Made by a program: the position numbers and the translations under genes. The notes beneath the pieces were generated by a model, which worked only from the letters and a program-made list of their open reading frames with translations, had not been told where the DNA came from and searched no databases. A DNA stretch of 64,000 nucleotides from Paenibacillus sp. FSL K6-3182 (GTDB lineage Bacteria > Bacillota > Bacilli > Paenibacillales > Paenibacillaceae): NCBI RefSeq assembly GCF_037976325.1, contig NZ_CP150265.1, forward strand, positions 7,495,926 to 7,559,925, read 5' to 3'. Each line of letters opens with the position of its first letter. The stretch's first letter is position 1. This document shows, piece by piece, positions 48,646 through 56,586 of this stretch.

Positions 48646-48828
48646 ATGGGTGAAGGTACAATGTTTTCGCCGGGCGACAAAGCTCCGAATGATGGCACAT
48701 ACATCGAGGACGGTGTGAACTCATTTCATATGGGAATCAATAATCCGAAGAAGGTCAAGCTCAGCAAAGGGCAGCGTTTTCCTGACACCTCTAACCACGA
48801 GCGTAAATGGAAACGAATGGGCCATTAA
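48646..48828 (+). CDS. YjzC-like small protein
   Basis: 60 residues from MGEGTMFSPGDKAPNDG, with AGCTGGAGG upstream; the open frame extends further 5' but without support. The FxPGDKAPNxGxYxE start and the basic end RKWKRMGH match small YjzC-type proteins of Bacillales. Function unknown. Confidence 0.75.
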   Translation: MGEGTMFSPGDKAPNDGTYIEDGVNSFHMGINNPKKVKLSKGQRFPDTSNHERKWKRMGH

Positions 48829-49311
48829 TTTTTCTACATGGTTTTGAATAATAAAACATCACTTTGGCCATTCTAATTTTTGACGGTGCAAGAGAGGTGT
48901 GGTTCCATTGAACCATTTCGGCAAACGCAGAGACACTATACCCGTCTAAAAACGGATTAGGTCTCATCGCGTGAGGATTTCGTCCACTCAGGAGAGAAGC
49001 GGAGGGTTGTGCCAAAGACACTTGTCTGTAACACACGCGCATTCGAGCATTGATACACGTTACCGTTCAATCGGCCGTGTATGATTGTTCTCAAAAGGAT
49101 TTAATGAAGCTTTAGCTGATTTGTTCCGATTGACGAATGATGTTTCAACAGCTTGCAGTGAGAATTGATCGACTCAGCCATTATTCACCGTCAGGAAGAG
49201 AGCTCGCAAGAGCTCTCTTTTCTATATTATTTATTCCTATGGTTTTTCCTAACCTATTAAAAAGACATAAAAAAACGGTTCCTCTGAAGGAACCGTAAAT
49301 GTTTAATATAA
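48829..49311. other. 483-base gap with an orphan plus-strand terminator
   Basis: No gene is supported. At 49198-49221 there is a perfect 8-bp stem GAGAGCTC / GAGCTCTC with a GCAA tetraloop and TTTT on the plus strand, 370 bases past the nearest plus-strand stop. Another inverted repeat ACACG/CGTGT lies near 49060-49083. A small RNA ending at 49221 is possible. The tRNA terminator occupies 49266-49296. Confidence 0.4.
49266..49296 (-). terminator. Terminator after tRNA-Ser
   Basis: Stem ACGGTTCC / GGAACCGT (49275-49282, 49289-49296), a 6-base loop and a T run on the minus strand, 16 bases past the tRNA 3' end. Confidence 0.9.
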
Positions 49312-49402
49312 TGGCGGAGAAGGTGGGATTCGAACCCACGCACGGTTTGACCCGCCTAGCTGATTTCGAGTCAGCCCCCTTGGGCCTCTTGGGTACCTCT
49401 CC
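49312..49402 (-). tRNA. tRNA-Ser (anticodon CGA)
   Basis: 91 bases. The acceptor stem GGAGAGG pairs with CTTCTCC, G discriminator and encoded CCA. The anticodon stem GCTGA/TCAGC holds loop CTCGAAA, anticodon CGA, reading UCG. The long variable arm typical of serine tRNA and the T-loop GGTTCGAATCC are present. Transcribed alone with its own terminator. Confidence 0.96.
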
Positions 49403-49482
49403 GCATGTAAAAATTATTGTATCACAGTGCTTGTCAACGCGCAAGTATTTCCTTAAAACCCCTTAGCCGTTCGTACTTCTGC

Positions 49483-49695
49483 TTAACTTAAGCCTTCTTC
49501 AGAGGCTTTGGAGCGCAGCACCTTTTTCATGTTTTTTTCAAATTTAGCTCTAGGTATTAGAACGCTGTGCTTACAACCGACGCATTTAATGCGGATGTCC
49601 ATCCCCATTCGAATGACTTCCATTTCATTAGAGCCGCATGGATGCTGTTTTTTCATTTGAACAACATCACCAAGCTCAAATTGCTTACGCTCCAT
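49483..49695 (-). CDS. DUF951 small protein
   Basis: 70 residues from MERKQFELGDVVQMKKQHPC, behind AAAGGGAGGCG. Family features: QMKKQHPCGSNEMEVIRMG and IRIKCVGCKHSVLIPRAKFE, with Cys-rich pairs that could hold zinc. Found in most Bacillales next to this mscS gene and ssb; function unknown. Starts 11 bases inside the mscS-like gene. Confidence 0.87.
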   Translation of the reverse strand: MERKQFELGDVVQMKKQHPCGSNEMEVIRMGMDIRIKCVGCKHSVLIPRAKFEKNMKKVLRSKASEEGLS

Positions 49696-50563
49696 CTTTT
49701 TCGCCTCCCTTTCCATTGCGATGATAAGTGACCATTCGAGGATATGGAATTTCAATACCACTCGCATCTAATGCTTTTTTCAGCTCCATATTTAACTTGC
49801 GAGATACGATCGGATGCGTATTCGGTCGACACTCAGCAATCACTCGAAGCGTTACCCCTGTTGGAGCAATAGCCTGAATACCAAGCACTTCCGGTGCATT
49901 AATTAAATTTTCATCCTTCATCGTGATCATCGTATGTCGAATGACCTCTAGCGCACGATTGACTTCTTCCTCAAAAGCAATCGAAATATCAACAACCGCG
50001 ATGCTATTATTAATCGAGAAATTTGTTACCTCATTGATCATGCCATTGGGAACAATATGAACCTCCCCTGTCCAGCTCTGAATACGGGTTGTCCTAAGTC
50101 CAATGACTTCTACGGTCCCTTTGAATTGCCCTGTCTGAATCACATCGCCTACAGCGAATTGATCTTCGAGTACAATAAAAAATCCCGTAATAATATCCTT
50201 CACCAGGCTTTGAGCACCAAACCCGACAGCAAGTCCGAGTACACCTGCTCCTGCGAGCAATGGCCCTAAATTAATCCCGAATTCGGACAATATGAGCATA
50301 ATGGTTATAAAATAGACGACGTAAGAAGTTACATTTTTCATCAGCTTGCCTACGGTTGTCATTCGCCTTGTGTGGTTGATCAACATCTTGTTCTCACGCT
50401 CTAAAATAATTCGATCAATGGTTTTATGGATTACCCATACAACTACACGGCCAATGAATAAGAACATAACGATTCGCAGCGCAGAACTACCAAATGCTTG
50501 CCATAATTCATTGTTTGTCAACCAATCAACAAATTCATCATATCGTTCTCTGATTGACATCAC
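49685..50563 (-). CDS. MscS-family mechanosensitive channel
   Basis: 292 residues. Three membrane segments precede the pore helix motif GAGVLGLAVGFGAQSLVKDI near 108-127. A beta domain with EDQFAVGDVIQTGQFKGTVE near 137-156 and a C-terminal alpha/beta part follow. It opens on hypo-osmotic shock. YkuT/YhdY-like. Co-transcribed with the DUF951 gene. Confidence 0.92.
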   Translation of the reverse strand: MMSIRERYDEFVDWLTNNELWQAFGSSALRIVMFLFIGRVVVWVIHKTIDRIILERENKMLINHTRRMTTVGKLMKNVTSYVVYFITIMLILSEFGINLGPLLAGAGVLGLAVGFGAQSLVKDIITGFFIVLEDQFAVGDVIQTGQFKGTVEVIGLRTTRIQSWTGEVHIVPNGMINEVTNFSINNSIAVVDISIAFEEEVNRALEVIRHTMITMKDENLINAPEVLGIQAIAPTGVTLRVIAECRPNTHPIVSRKLNMELKKALDASGIEIPYPRMVTYHRNGKGGEKDGA

Positions 50564-50591
50564 AATTCCTCCTCATTAACTTTGAATATAT

Positions 50592-50831
50592 TTACATGTC
50601 GATTTGCTCATAACCGGCTTCAATCGGCTTAAATATACCTCTAACTTCCACGTTTTCCTGCACAATAACTTCCTTAACCGTTATCAAATCTTCCTCAGGA
50701 AAATGAATAGATAATGCGCAGCCGGCTGTAATTTCCTTCGGCGTGGGACATATGTCAATTTCAATATCTGCGTATTCGAGCAGCATTTCTGCACGCAATG
50801 CTTGCTGAGTTGAATCGAAGGCAATTAACAC
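50592..50831 (-). CDS. DUF3343 protein (putative Se/S carrier-like)
   Basis: 79 residues. GTG 50831 is chosen because GGAGG lies eight bases before it; earlier ATG and TTG codons do not fit. The family form is IAFDSTQQALRAEMLLEYAD, then a TPKEITAGCALSIHFP region with the single conserved Cys. In other Firmicutes this family occurs with selenium or sulfur genes such as a cysteine-desulfurase-like gene, and one lies at 52093 here. Role inferred. Confidence 0.8.
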   Translation of the reverse strand: MLIAFDSTQQALRAEMLLEYADIEIDICPTPKEITAGCALSIHFPEEDLITVKEVIVQENVEVRGIFKPIEAGYEQIDM

Positions 50832-50958
50832 AAGCAAGACCTCCATTAAATTAGCATGACAAACTTTCTTGGCAAACAAAATATCAAAACTATCTGACGT
50901 ATAAAATGGTTGTCCTATCCATATACTAGTAGCATATCGGTATAATCGGAGGGATTCT

Positions 50959-51567
50959 ATGAAGCTTTCATTTATTAAAGAGACGCCTTTGAAGGTACCC
51001 TACACCACCGCAAACGTAATTGGCATGCTAGTAAATCGACTTACAGCCATGCTTGAAGAAATGGCTGCTGCACGCCCCATCGTAGTTGTCTGCGTAGGCA
51101 CGGACCGTTCAACAGGAGACTCTTTAGGACCGCTGATTGGAACCTCACTATCAAAATACCGCAGCCCTCATTTTTCACTATTTGGCACGCTTGAAAATCC
51201 GGTTCATGCTATGAATTTAGATGATACCCTTATCGAGATCAATCGGCGGTTCCACAAACCATTTGTGATTGGCATTGATGCCTGCCTTGGTCAAGTATCC
51301 AGCGTAGGCAGCATTCAAGTTGGTGTAGGCCCTGTGCGTCCTGGTGCTGGCGTCAACAAGGACCTTCCTCCTGTTGGCGACATTCATATTACTGGTATCG
51401 TTAATGTAGGCGGATTTATGGAGTATTTTGTGCTGCAAAACACTCGTCTGCATCTCGTTATGAAAATGGCCGACATTATTTCGCTCAGTTTATTTACTGC
51501 TATTGCGAACAATGCGCATATCACAACCAGCGTTCTTGAACAAACTGCAGCTTCGGATAATATTTAA
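50959..51567 (+). CDS. yyaC: YyaC, germination-protease-like sporulation protein
   Basis: 202 residues. Homologous to the GPR-type spore protease fold: VVCVGTDRSTGDSLGPLIGT near 50-70, FVIGIDACLGQVSSVGSIQV near 96-115, then GPVRPGAGVNKDLPPVGDIH. In B. subtilis yyaC lies beside spo0J and is sporulation-controlled. ATCGGAGGG precedes the ATG. Only plus-strand gene in this block. Confidence 0.92.
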   Translation: MKLSFIKETPLKVPYTTANVIGMLVNRLTAMLEEMAAARPIVVVCVGTDRSTGDSLGPLIGTSLSKYRSPHFSLFGTLENPVHAMNLDDTLIEINRRFHKPFVIGIDACLGQVSSVGSIQVGVGPVRPGAGVNKDLPPVGDIHITGIVNVGGFMEYFVLQNTRLHLVMKMADIISLSLFTAIANNAHITTSVLEQTAASDNI

Positions 51568-51582
51568 TAACAAATAAATTTC

Positions 51583-52065
51583 CTATTTTGCTTCCAAAAT
51601 AGCTTTATGCTCTTCAGGGGTTAAAGGGTATACTGATTGGCCTTTTTCAAGAGGTTTTGCATAGACATAAGTATTCTCCCTGCTATGAATACCTGAGAAT
51701 ACGGCTCCATCTTTCTCATCATTGATAATTGCGATTGAAAAGCTGAGATCACTGCCCTGTTCAGCAAAAGCATTATAACGAATGACGCCTACTTTTCCTT
51801 TTTGCTTTGTTACAGTAGATTGCATCTCAATTAGCTGCGCCTTCAGCTCCGTATTCGCTTGCTGCTGCTCGGCAAGGCCTTGCTTCAATTCAACAATGAC
51901 ATCTTCCATATTCGTCACACCTGTATTCCCCATTACCGCTGTATATTGCTTTCTTAGCTTTTTCAGCCGTCCGCCTAAAACCGCTATCCAAATGAATAAT
52001 ACGATGGCAAATAACGCAATGCCCACCGTAACTGCATTCATCGGATTTGATGTCCAATCTTCCAT
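51583..52065 (-). CDS. DUF4446 protein
   Basis: 160 residues: one N-terminal membrane segment (TVGIALFAIVLFIWIAVLGG, about 13-32), a coiled coil (about 55-85), and a compact C-terminal part with VGVIRYNAFAEQGSDLSFSI near 96-115. It matches the DUF4446 family found next to parB in Bacillales. It converges on yyaC with 15 bases between stops and follows the class V aminotransferase. Function unknown. Confidence 0.86.
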   Translation of the reverse strand: MEDWTSNPMNAVTVGIALFAIVLFIWIAVLGGRLKKLRKQYTAVMGNTGVTNMEDVIVELKQGLAEQQQANTELKAQLIEMQSTVTKQKGKVGVIRYNAFAEQGSDLSFSIAIINDEKDGAVFSGIHSRENTYVYAKPLEKGQSVYPLTPEEHKAILEAK

Positions 52066-52092
52066 CTTAGTTACTCCGCCCCCAGTTCAATG

Positions 52093-53274
52093 CTAAACGC
52101 CATATTGCTGTGCAATCTCTCTGATTGCACCTGTTAACGCATCAATTTCTTCATTCGTTGTAAATACACCGACACTTGCTCGTATAGCTCCTGTTTCCAA
52201 TGTTCCTGCACATGCATGTGCGAGTGGAGTGCAATGAAATCCAGCTCGCACAGCAATTTGGTAATGCTGATCCAATATGAATGATAATTCAGAAGGATCA
52301 ACGCCCTCTAGATTAAAAGCTACAATTCCAGTTCTCTGTTTGCCAAGCTCTGGTCCCAGTATTTTGACTCCCTTTACTGGTTCAAGGCCTTGCATTAATC
52401 TCTGAGTAAGCATCCATTCCTTAGTATGGATATTGTGCACCGTCTCATTCAGAACATACTGTACACCGGTTTTGAGCCCTGCCAAACCCGGTGTATTTTG
52501 TGTTCCCGCCTCATAACGATCTGGCCTCACTTGAGGCTGCTCTACTGCCTCAGATTGGCTTCCTGTCCCGCCATGCAGTAAAGGCACCAAATCAAGCTCA
52601 GGATCGATGTACAGCCCTCCTGTGCCTTGTGGGCCGAGCAACCCTTTGTGTCCCGGGAAAGCCAGCATATGAATGCCCATTGTTCTTACATCTATAGGTA
52701 AAATACCTGCACTTTGCGCGGCATCAACTAACAATTTTATTCCATGCTTTCTTGTTAGTTCAGCTATATCCGCTACAGGCATAATTGTTCCTAACAGGTT
52801 GGAACTATGATTAACAATAGCAAGTGTTGTGTTAGAACGAATAGCTGAGGCAACATCATCTATGTTAATATTTCCACGTTCATCCGATTCTACATATGTC
52901 ACTTCAATACCGATTGTCTGTTCCAGATAATATAATGGTCTTCTTACTGAATTATGTTCTACTGAAGTTGCGATAACATGATCACCAGGCTTCAACCAAC
53001 CTTTAATCGCCATGTTTAATGACATCGTCGTGTTAGAGGTGAATGCTATGTCATTCGGGTTTTTTATGTTAAACAGTTTAGCCAATTGTTTGCGCGTTTC
53101 AAATAATATTCGACTTGCTCGCACAGCCATAGCATGACTGCCTCTTCCCGGATTAGCAGCGTCATTTAACATAGCATTAACGACTGCTTCTGTTACTGCA
53201 GGCGGCTTAGGCCAAGAGGTTGCCGCATGATCCAAATAAATGAGTGATTGATTATGATTGCTCACGAATTTCAC
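52093..53274 (-). CDS. Cysteine-desulfurase-like class V aminotransferase
   Basis: 393 residues, PLP-dependent. YLDHAATSWPKPPAVTEAVV near 13-32, ATSVEHNSVRRPLYYLE near 102, LLVDAAQSAG near 184, Schiff-base Lys in AFPGHKGLLGPQGTGG near 209, and active-site Cys in RAGFHCTPLAHACAGT near 345. It is of the subgroup that often accompanies DUF3343 genes rather than IscS/SufS. Sulfur or selenium mobilisation is the likely chemistry; its acceptor is unknown. Confidence 0.88.
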   Translation of the reverse strand: MKFVSNHNQSLIYLDHAATSWPKPPAVTEAVVNAMLNDAANPGRGSHAMAVRASRILFETRKQLAKLFNIKNPNDIAFTSNTTMSLNMAIKGWLKPGDHVIATSVEHNSVRRPLYYLEQTIGIEVTYVESDERGNINIDDVASAIRSNTTLAIVNHSSNLLGTIMPVADIAELTRKHGIKLLVDAAQSAGILPIDVRTMGIHMLAFPGHKGLLGPQGTGGLYIDPELDLVPLLHGGTGSQSEAVEQPQVRPDRYEAGTQNTPGLAGLKTGVQYVLNETVHNIHTKEWMLTQRLMQGLEPVKGVKILGPELGKQRTGIVAFNLEGVDPSELSFILDQHYQIAVRAGFHCTPLAHACAGTLETGAIRASVGVFTTNEEIDALTGAIREIAQQYGV

Positions 53275-53297
53275 ACCTTTCCTAGCTGCCTGCTCAC

Positions 53298-53360
53298 AAC
53301 AATGGCATACCTTAGTTTAATCTTTCAAAAGCAAGATTACAACTAAGGTATGCCATTGTT
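53298..53360. repeat. Long perfect hairpin behind parB
   Basis: A 20-bp perfect inverted repeat (53298-53317 and 53341-53360, outer arm AACAATGGCATACCTTAGTT) encloses a second 7-bp stem TAATCTT / AAGATTA. There is no T run, so it is not a standard terminator. It lies 9 bases past the parB stop and may protect the 3' end or be a small mobile palindrome. Confidence 0.8.
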
Positions 53361-53369
53361 TGGTATAGT

Positions 53370-54221
53370 CTATGCCATGTATTGAAGCAATTCTAGCAAA
53401 CGTTCCAAATCCTGTTTACTATAGTATTGTAGCTCAATTTTACCTTTATCTTTTTGCTGTTTAATTTTCACTGTCGTTTTAAATCGTTCACGAAGCGACT
53501 CCTCTAAATGATCAATATATGGATCACGTTTTTTCTGACTCGGCTTGGCTGTATCTTCCGGCTGTTTTGAATCAAGCTTCTGAATCGCCTCTTCAAGCTC
53601 GCGGACACTCCACTCTTGAGAAACGGTAAGATCTGCTAATTCCTTTTGCACCTTATCATCTTTAATGCCGACCAACGCTCTTGCGTGACCCATAGAAATT
53701 GTTCCACGTGAAACATTATCTTTTATTTCAGTTGGCAACGAAAGCAACCGAACGAAGTTGGCAATATGAGAACGTGACTTTCCGACCTTCATGGACAACT
53801 CTTCTTGCGTAAGCTTGAACTTATCGATAAGCGCCTGATAAGCAATTGCAACTTCAATTGCATTCAAATCCTCGCGCTGTAGGTTCTCTATTAAAGCAAT
53901 CTCCATAACCTGTTGATCAGTAAACGATCTTACAACAGCAGGTATTGTTGCATTTCCACAATATTGCGAAGCGCGGAAGCGTCTCTCACCTGCTATAATT
54001 TCGTAACCCTTCAATACAGTACGAACAATAATAGGTTGAATGATGCCATGCTGCTTAATGGATTCTGCTAATTCTTTAATCGAATCCTCATCAAATGTTT
54101 TCCTAGGTTGATACGGATTTGGCCTTAGTTGGGATAAGGTAATTTCAATCACTTTATCATCGTCATTCACAGAAAGCGATGGGATAAGCGCATCCAGCCC
54201 TCTACCTAGCCGCTTGCTCAT
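53370..54221 (-). CDS. parB: ParB/Spo0J chromosome-partitioning protein
   Basis: 283 residues. ParB CTPase domain with LRPNPYQPRKTF near 31, [13 protein letters not shown] near 73 and [15 protein letters not shown] near 108. Central helix-turn-helix KLTQEELSMKVGKSRSHIAN near 135-154 and a C-terminal dimer region. It loads as a clamp at parS and spreads. It carries a parS site in its own coding sequence (53700-53715), as in B. subtilis. Start overlaps parA by 20 bases. Confidence 0.97.
   Translation of the reverse strand: MSKRLGRGLDALIPSLSVNDDDKVIEITLSQLRPNPYQPRKTFDEDSIKELAESIKQHGIIQPIIVRTVLKGYEIIAGERRFRASQYCGNATIPAVVRSFTDQQVMEIALIENLQREDLNAIEVAIAYQALIDKFKLTQEELSMKVGKSRSHIANFVRLLSLPTEIKDNVSRGTISMGHARALVGIKDDKVQKELADLTVSQEWSVRELEEAIQKLDSKQPEDTAKPSQKKRDPYIDHLEESLRERFKTTVKIKQQKDKGKIELQYYSKQDLERLLELLQYMA
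53700..53715. promoter_or_regulatory. parS site inside parB
   Basis: TGTTCCACGTGAAACA, one base from the TGTTTCACGTGAAACA consensus. Same position as a known parS within B. subtilis spo0J. Confidence 0.93.
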
Positions 54222-54975
54222 ACATAATCACTTCCTTTGCGAGTTCAAGATAAACTTCTGCACCTTTAGAACGCGGGTCGTATGTGATAATAGCTTGTCC
54301 ATGTGATGGCGCTTCACTTAAACGTACATTACGTGGAATAATCGTTTGGTACACTTTTTGCTGGAAATACTTTTTCACTTCTTCAATAACTTGAATTCCC
54401 AAATTCGTTCTCGCATCAAGCATGGTCAGAAGAACACCCTCAATTTGAAGCGATGTATTTAAATGCTTTTGAACGAGTCGAACCGTATTAAGCAATTGAC
54501 TCAAACCTTCAAGAGCATAATATTCGCACTGAATAGGAATAAGAACAGAGTCAGCTGCGGTTAACGAATTTATCGTTAATATCCCAAGTGACGGAGGACA
54601 ATCAATAAGGACATAATCGAAATCATCCTTAACCATATGCAAAGACTTTTTCAAACGCAGCTCTCTTGATATCGTCGGCACTAATTCGATTTCGGCACCA
54701 GCCAATTGAATCGTTGCTGGAATGATCTTCAGACCTGGAACAGCCGTCTCGAACATTGCATCCTTTGGATGGACTTCATTAATAAGCACATCGTAAATAC
54801 AATTCGTTACGTCCCCTTTGTTAATACCGAGACCACTTGTTGTATTCCCTTGTGGATCAATATCAACTAGCAGCACTTTTTTACCAAGTGATGCAAGACA
54901 GGCAGCTAAATTGACAGACGTTGTCGTTTTTCCGACACCGCCCTTCTGGTTGGCTATTGCAATTATCTTCGACAA
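54202..54975 (-). CDS. parA: ParA/Soj ATPase
   Basis: 257 residues from TTG 54975, preceded by AGAGGTGAG; the family begins here (SKIIAIANQKGGVGKTT). Deviant Walker A KGGVGKTTTSVNLA near 11-24, switch LVDIDPQGNTTSG near 38, and YVLIDCPPSLGILTINSL near 114. It acts with ParB on origin segregation and controls DnaA in Bacillus. Confidence 0.97.
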   Translation of the reverse strand: MSKIIAIANQKGGVGKTTTSVNLAACLASLGKKVLLVDIDPQGNTTSGLGINKGDVTNCIYDVLINEVHPKDAMFETAVPGLKIIPATIQLAGAEIELVPTISRELRLKKSLHMVKDDFDYVLIDCPPSLGILTINSLTAADSVLIPIQCEYYALEGLSQLLNTVRLVQKHLNTSLQIEGVLLTMLDARTNLGIQVIEEVKKYFQQKVYQTIIPRNVRLSEAPSHGQAIITYDPRSKGAEVYLELAKEVIMYEQAAR

Positions 54976-55122
54976 AACCGGCTCACCTCTATGTGTACAA
55001 CTTTTATGTGCTATTTTCTTAAGATCCATTAACGTATAAATGCTAATAACTTAAAACTAGTTAATTAACATGAACCATACATGTGCAGCTCATTTAATAA
55101 AAAACTAGCTACAAATGGCATC

Positions 55123-55143
55123 GCCGCCCTCAGTGAGGGCGGC
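55123..55143. other. GC-rich hairpin between noc and parA
   Basis: GCCGCCCTC / GAGGGCGGC with a three-base loop in otherwise AT-rich DNA, 40 bases past the noc stop. No T run follows, so it is a weak terminator or an mRNA 3' stabiliser. Confidence 0.5.
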
Positions 55144-55182
55144 ACAAATAAGCATTAAATTATACTATTTTAAGATATAACT

Positions 55183-56001
55183 TTATCTTTTAGGGATCTG
55201 GATCGTTATTTCATAATGATCTTCATGATCCTTTTCATTCGTCTTAATTTGCAATCCAGAACCAGAAACCATTTCAATGGATTGTCTGATTGTATTAAGG
55301 GCCAGACGTACGTCCTTAGTAAAAGAAATACGTTTCGCTTTCTTGAGTTTGGTTGACTCTTTTAGGAAAGCGATTCTAACCTCAGTCTGCTTAACATTCA
55401 AATCTTTAGTTATAATTTCATCTAATACTTTAAGCTGTAATTCTTCATTATCGAGCGACAACAAAGCCCTTGCATGTCGTTCCGTAATTTTCCGTTCCAT
55501 TAAAGCCATCTTAATCGTATCATTCAACATTAACAATCTTAATTTATTGGCAATCGTCGATTGACTTTTCCCTAGACGCTGAGCCAAGCTTTCCTGTGTT
55601 AATTGATGAAGCTCGATTAATTTTTGATAGGCTATCGCTTCCTCAATTGCCGATAAACCTTCTCTTTGAAGATTCTCAATTAAAGCAATGGAAGCTGTTT
55701 GTGAATCGTTGAATTCACGAACAATACCAGGGATCGTATCGTAACCAAGCTTAGTAACAGCACGCCAGCGACGTTCCCCTGCTATGATTTCATATCTTCC
55801 ATTACGCATACGAACAACGATAGGCTGAATAACACCATGCGTTTTTATCGTTTGACATAATTCTTCAATTCGGTCATCATCAAAAATCGTCCGCGGCTGA
55901 AATGGGCTTGCGTCGATTTCTTGAATCGGTATTTGCCGAACTTCTTCTTGCGGTATGCGCTGCTCGGACAGGCCGAACAATCGAGAAAATTGTTCTTTCA
56001 T
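55183..56001 (-). CDS. noc: Nucleoid occlusion protein Noc
   Basis: 272 residues from [20 protein letters not shown]. The N-terminal amphipathic helix ([10 protein letters not shown]) is the membrane-targeting part of Noc. ParB-like domain [14 protein letters not shown] near 30 and AGERRWRAV near 75, with [23 protein letters not shown] near 135-154. Noc keeps division away from the nucleoid. The combination of the N-terminal helix and position between rsmG and parA distinguishes it from ParB. Confidence 0.94.
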   Translation of the reverse strand: MKEQFSRLFGLSEQRIPQEEVRQIPIQEIDASPFQPRTIFDDDRIEELCQTIKTHGVIQPIVVRMRNGRYEIIAGERRWRAVTKLGYDTIPGIVREFNDSQTASIALIENLQREGLSAIEEAIAYQKLIELHQLTQESLAQRLGKSQSTIANKLRLLMLNDTIKMALMERKITERHARALLSLDNEELQLKVLDEIITKDLNVKQTEVRIAFLKESTKLKKAKRISFTKDVRLALNTIRQSIEMVSGSGLQIKTNEKDHEDHYEITIQIPKR

Positions 56002-56328
56002 ATCGATAATTACCACCCGATCATGAGATAAACCTTGTTTCTAATCACTTCAAAAGAAACCATATCCCCCATCGCAGTAATGGGAAGCATGCGTTTCATA
56101 CAAAATGTCAGCATCAACACTAGTAAACTAGGAAAATGTCTCCATTCTATTAAAAAGCAATTACAAGGTTTTTGCAATAAATACGCTTCAGCAGTAAGAT
56201 TGGTTCATTGCCAATTGGATTATTTCGGTTACTAGAACCTCTCTCAGGTAATAATCGTCAACTGCACGGCGAACATCCATAACAAATTTCATTCGGAAAT
56301 GATAGGAGAGGCTTCAGTTAAAATATAA

Positions 56329-56496
56329 TCAGGTATGGCTGTAAAGCTTGATACGATGCTTATATTTGCCCGTGATACGAACTTCAATATGTCTTATGAA
56401 GACGTTTATTGGTTCGTCTATGTAACGGTATCGTCCAGTCTCTTCATCTACTATAATAATTCGACTATCACTGGACGATCTCCTGCTTGACATCAT
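56329..56496 (-). CDS. Candidate small protein, 55 residues
   Basis: ATG at 56496, stop at 56329. A polar start rich in Ser and Arg is followed by alternating beta-like segments (RIIIVDEETGRYRYIDEP, NVFIRHIEVRITGKYKHR). It has no convincing ribosome site, and the frame is open upstream without a start codon. The regular strand pattern looks protein-like, but this could be chance. Confidence 0.3.
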   Translation of the reverse strand: MMSSRRSSSDSRIIIVDEETGRYRYIDEPINVFIRHIEVRITGKYKHRIKLYSHT

Positions 56497-56559
56497 TTTA
56501 GAACAAATAATTGTTATAAGAAAATGGAAGTTCTTTTCCCCAAGTAACCATTTGCAAAA

Positions 56560-56575
56560 TGTTTCACGTGGAACA
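56560..56575. promoter_or_regulatory. parS site upstream of noc
   Basis: TGTTTCACGTGGAACA, one base off the consensus and the exact reverse complement of the site inside parB, 2.9 kb away. Both should nucleate ParB binding near the origin. Confidence 0.93.
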
Positions 56576-56586
56576 TTAGATGCCAG

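Larger units (their letters stand above)
56002..56586. other. 585-base gap between noc and rsmG
   Basis: Holds one parS site (56560-56575), an inverted repeat ATCGTCCAGT/ACTGGACGAT near 56428-56480, a candidate 55-codon ORF at 56329-56496 and a 29-codon ORF next to the noc start (56010-56099). Otherwise I see nothing coding. Confidence 0.5.

Noticed and set aside
48791..49042. 83-residue minus-strand frame beside yjzC
   Set aside because: Its 3' part runs antisense through yjzC, it has no ribosome site, and composition is unlike a gene.
54971..54980. Spo0A-box-like TTTTGTCGAAG at the parA start
   Set aside because: It is explained by the start codon and the conserved Ser-Lys codons; single core matches are expected several times by chance in 64 kb.
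56010..56099. 29-codon ORF ending just before the noc start, possible leader peptide
   Set aside because: No ribosome site and no regulatory codon run; its end simply overlaps the noc ribosome-site region.
56035..56235. 66-codon plus-strand ORF between noc and rsmG
   Set aside because: No ribosome site, no protein-like pattern, wrong strand for this block.
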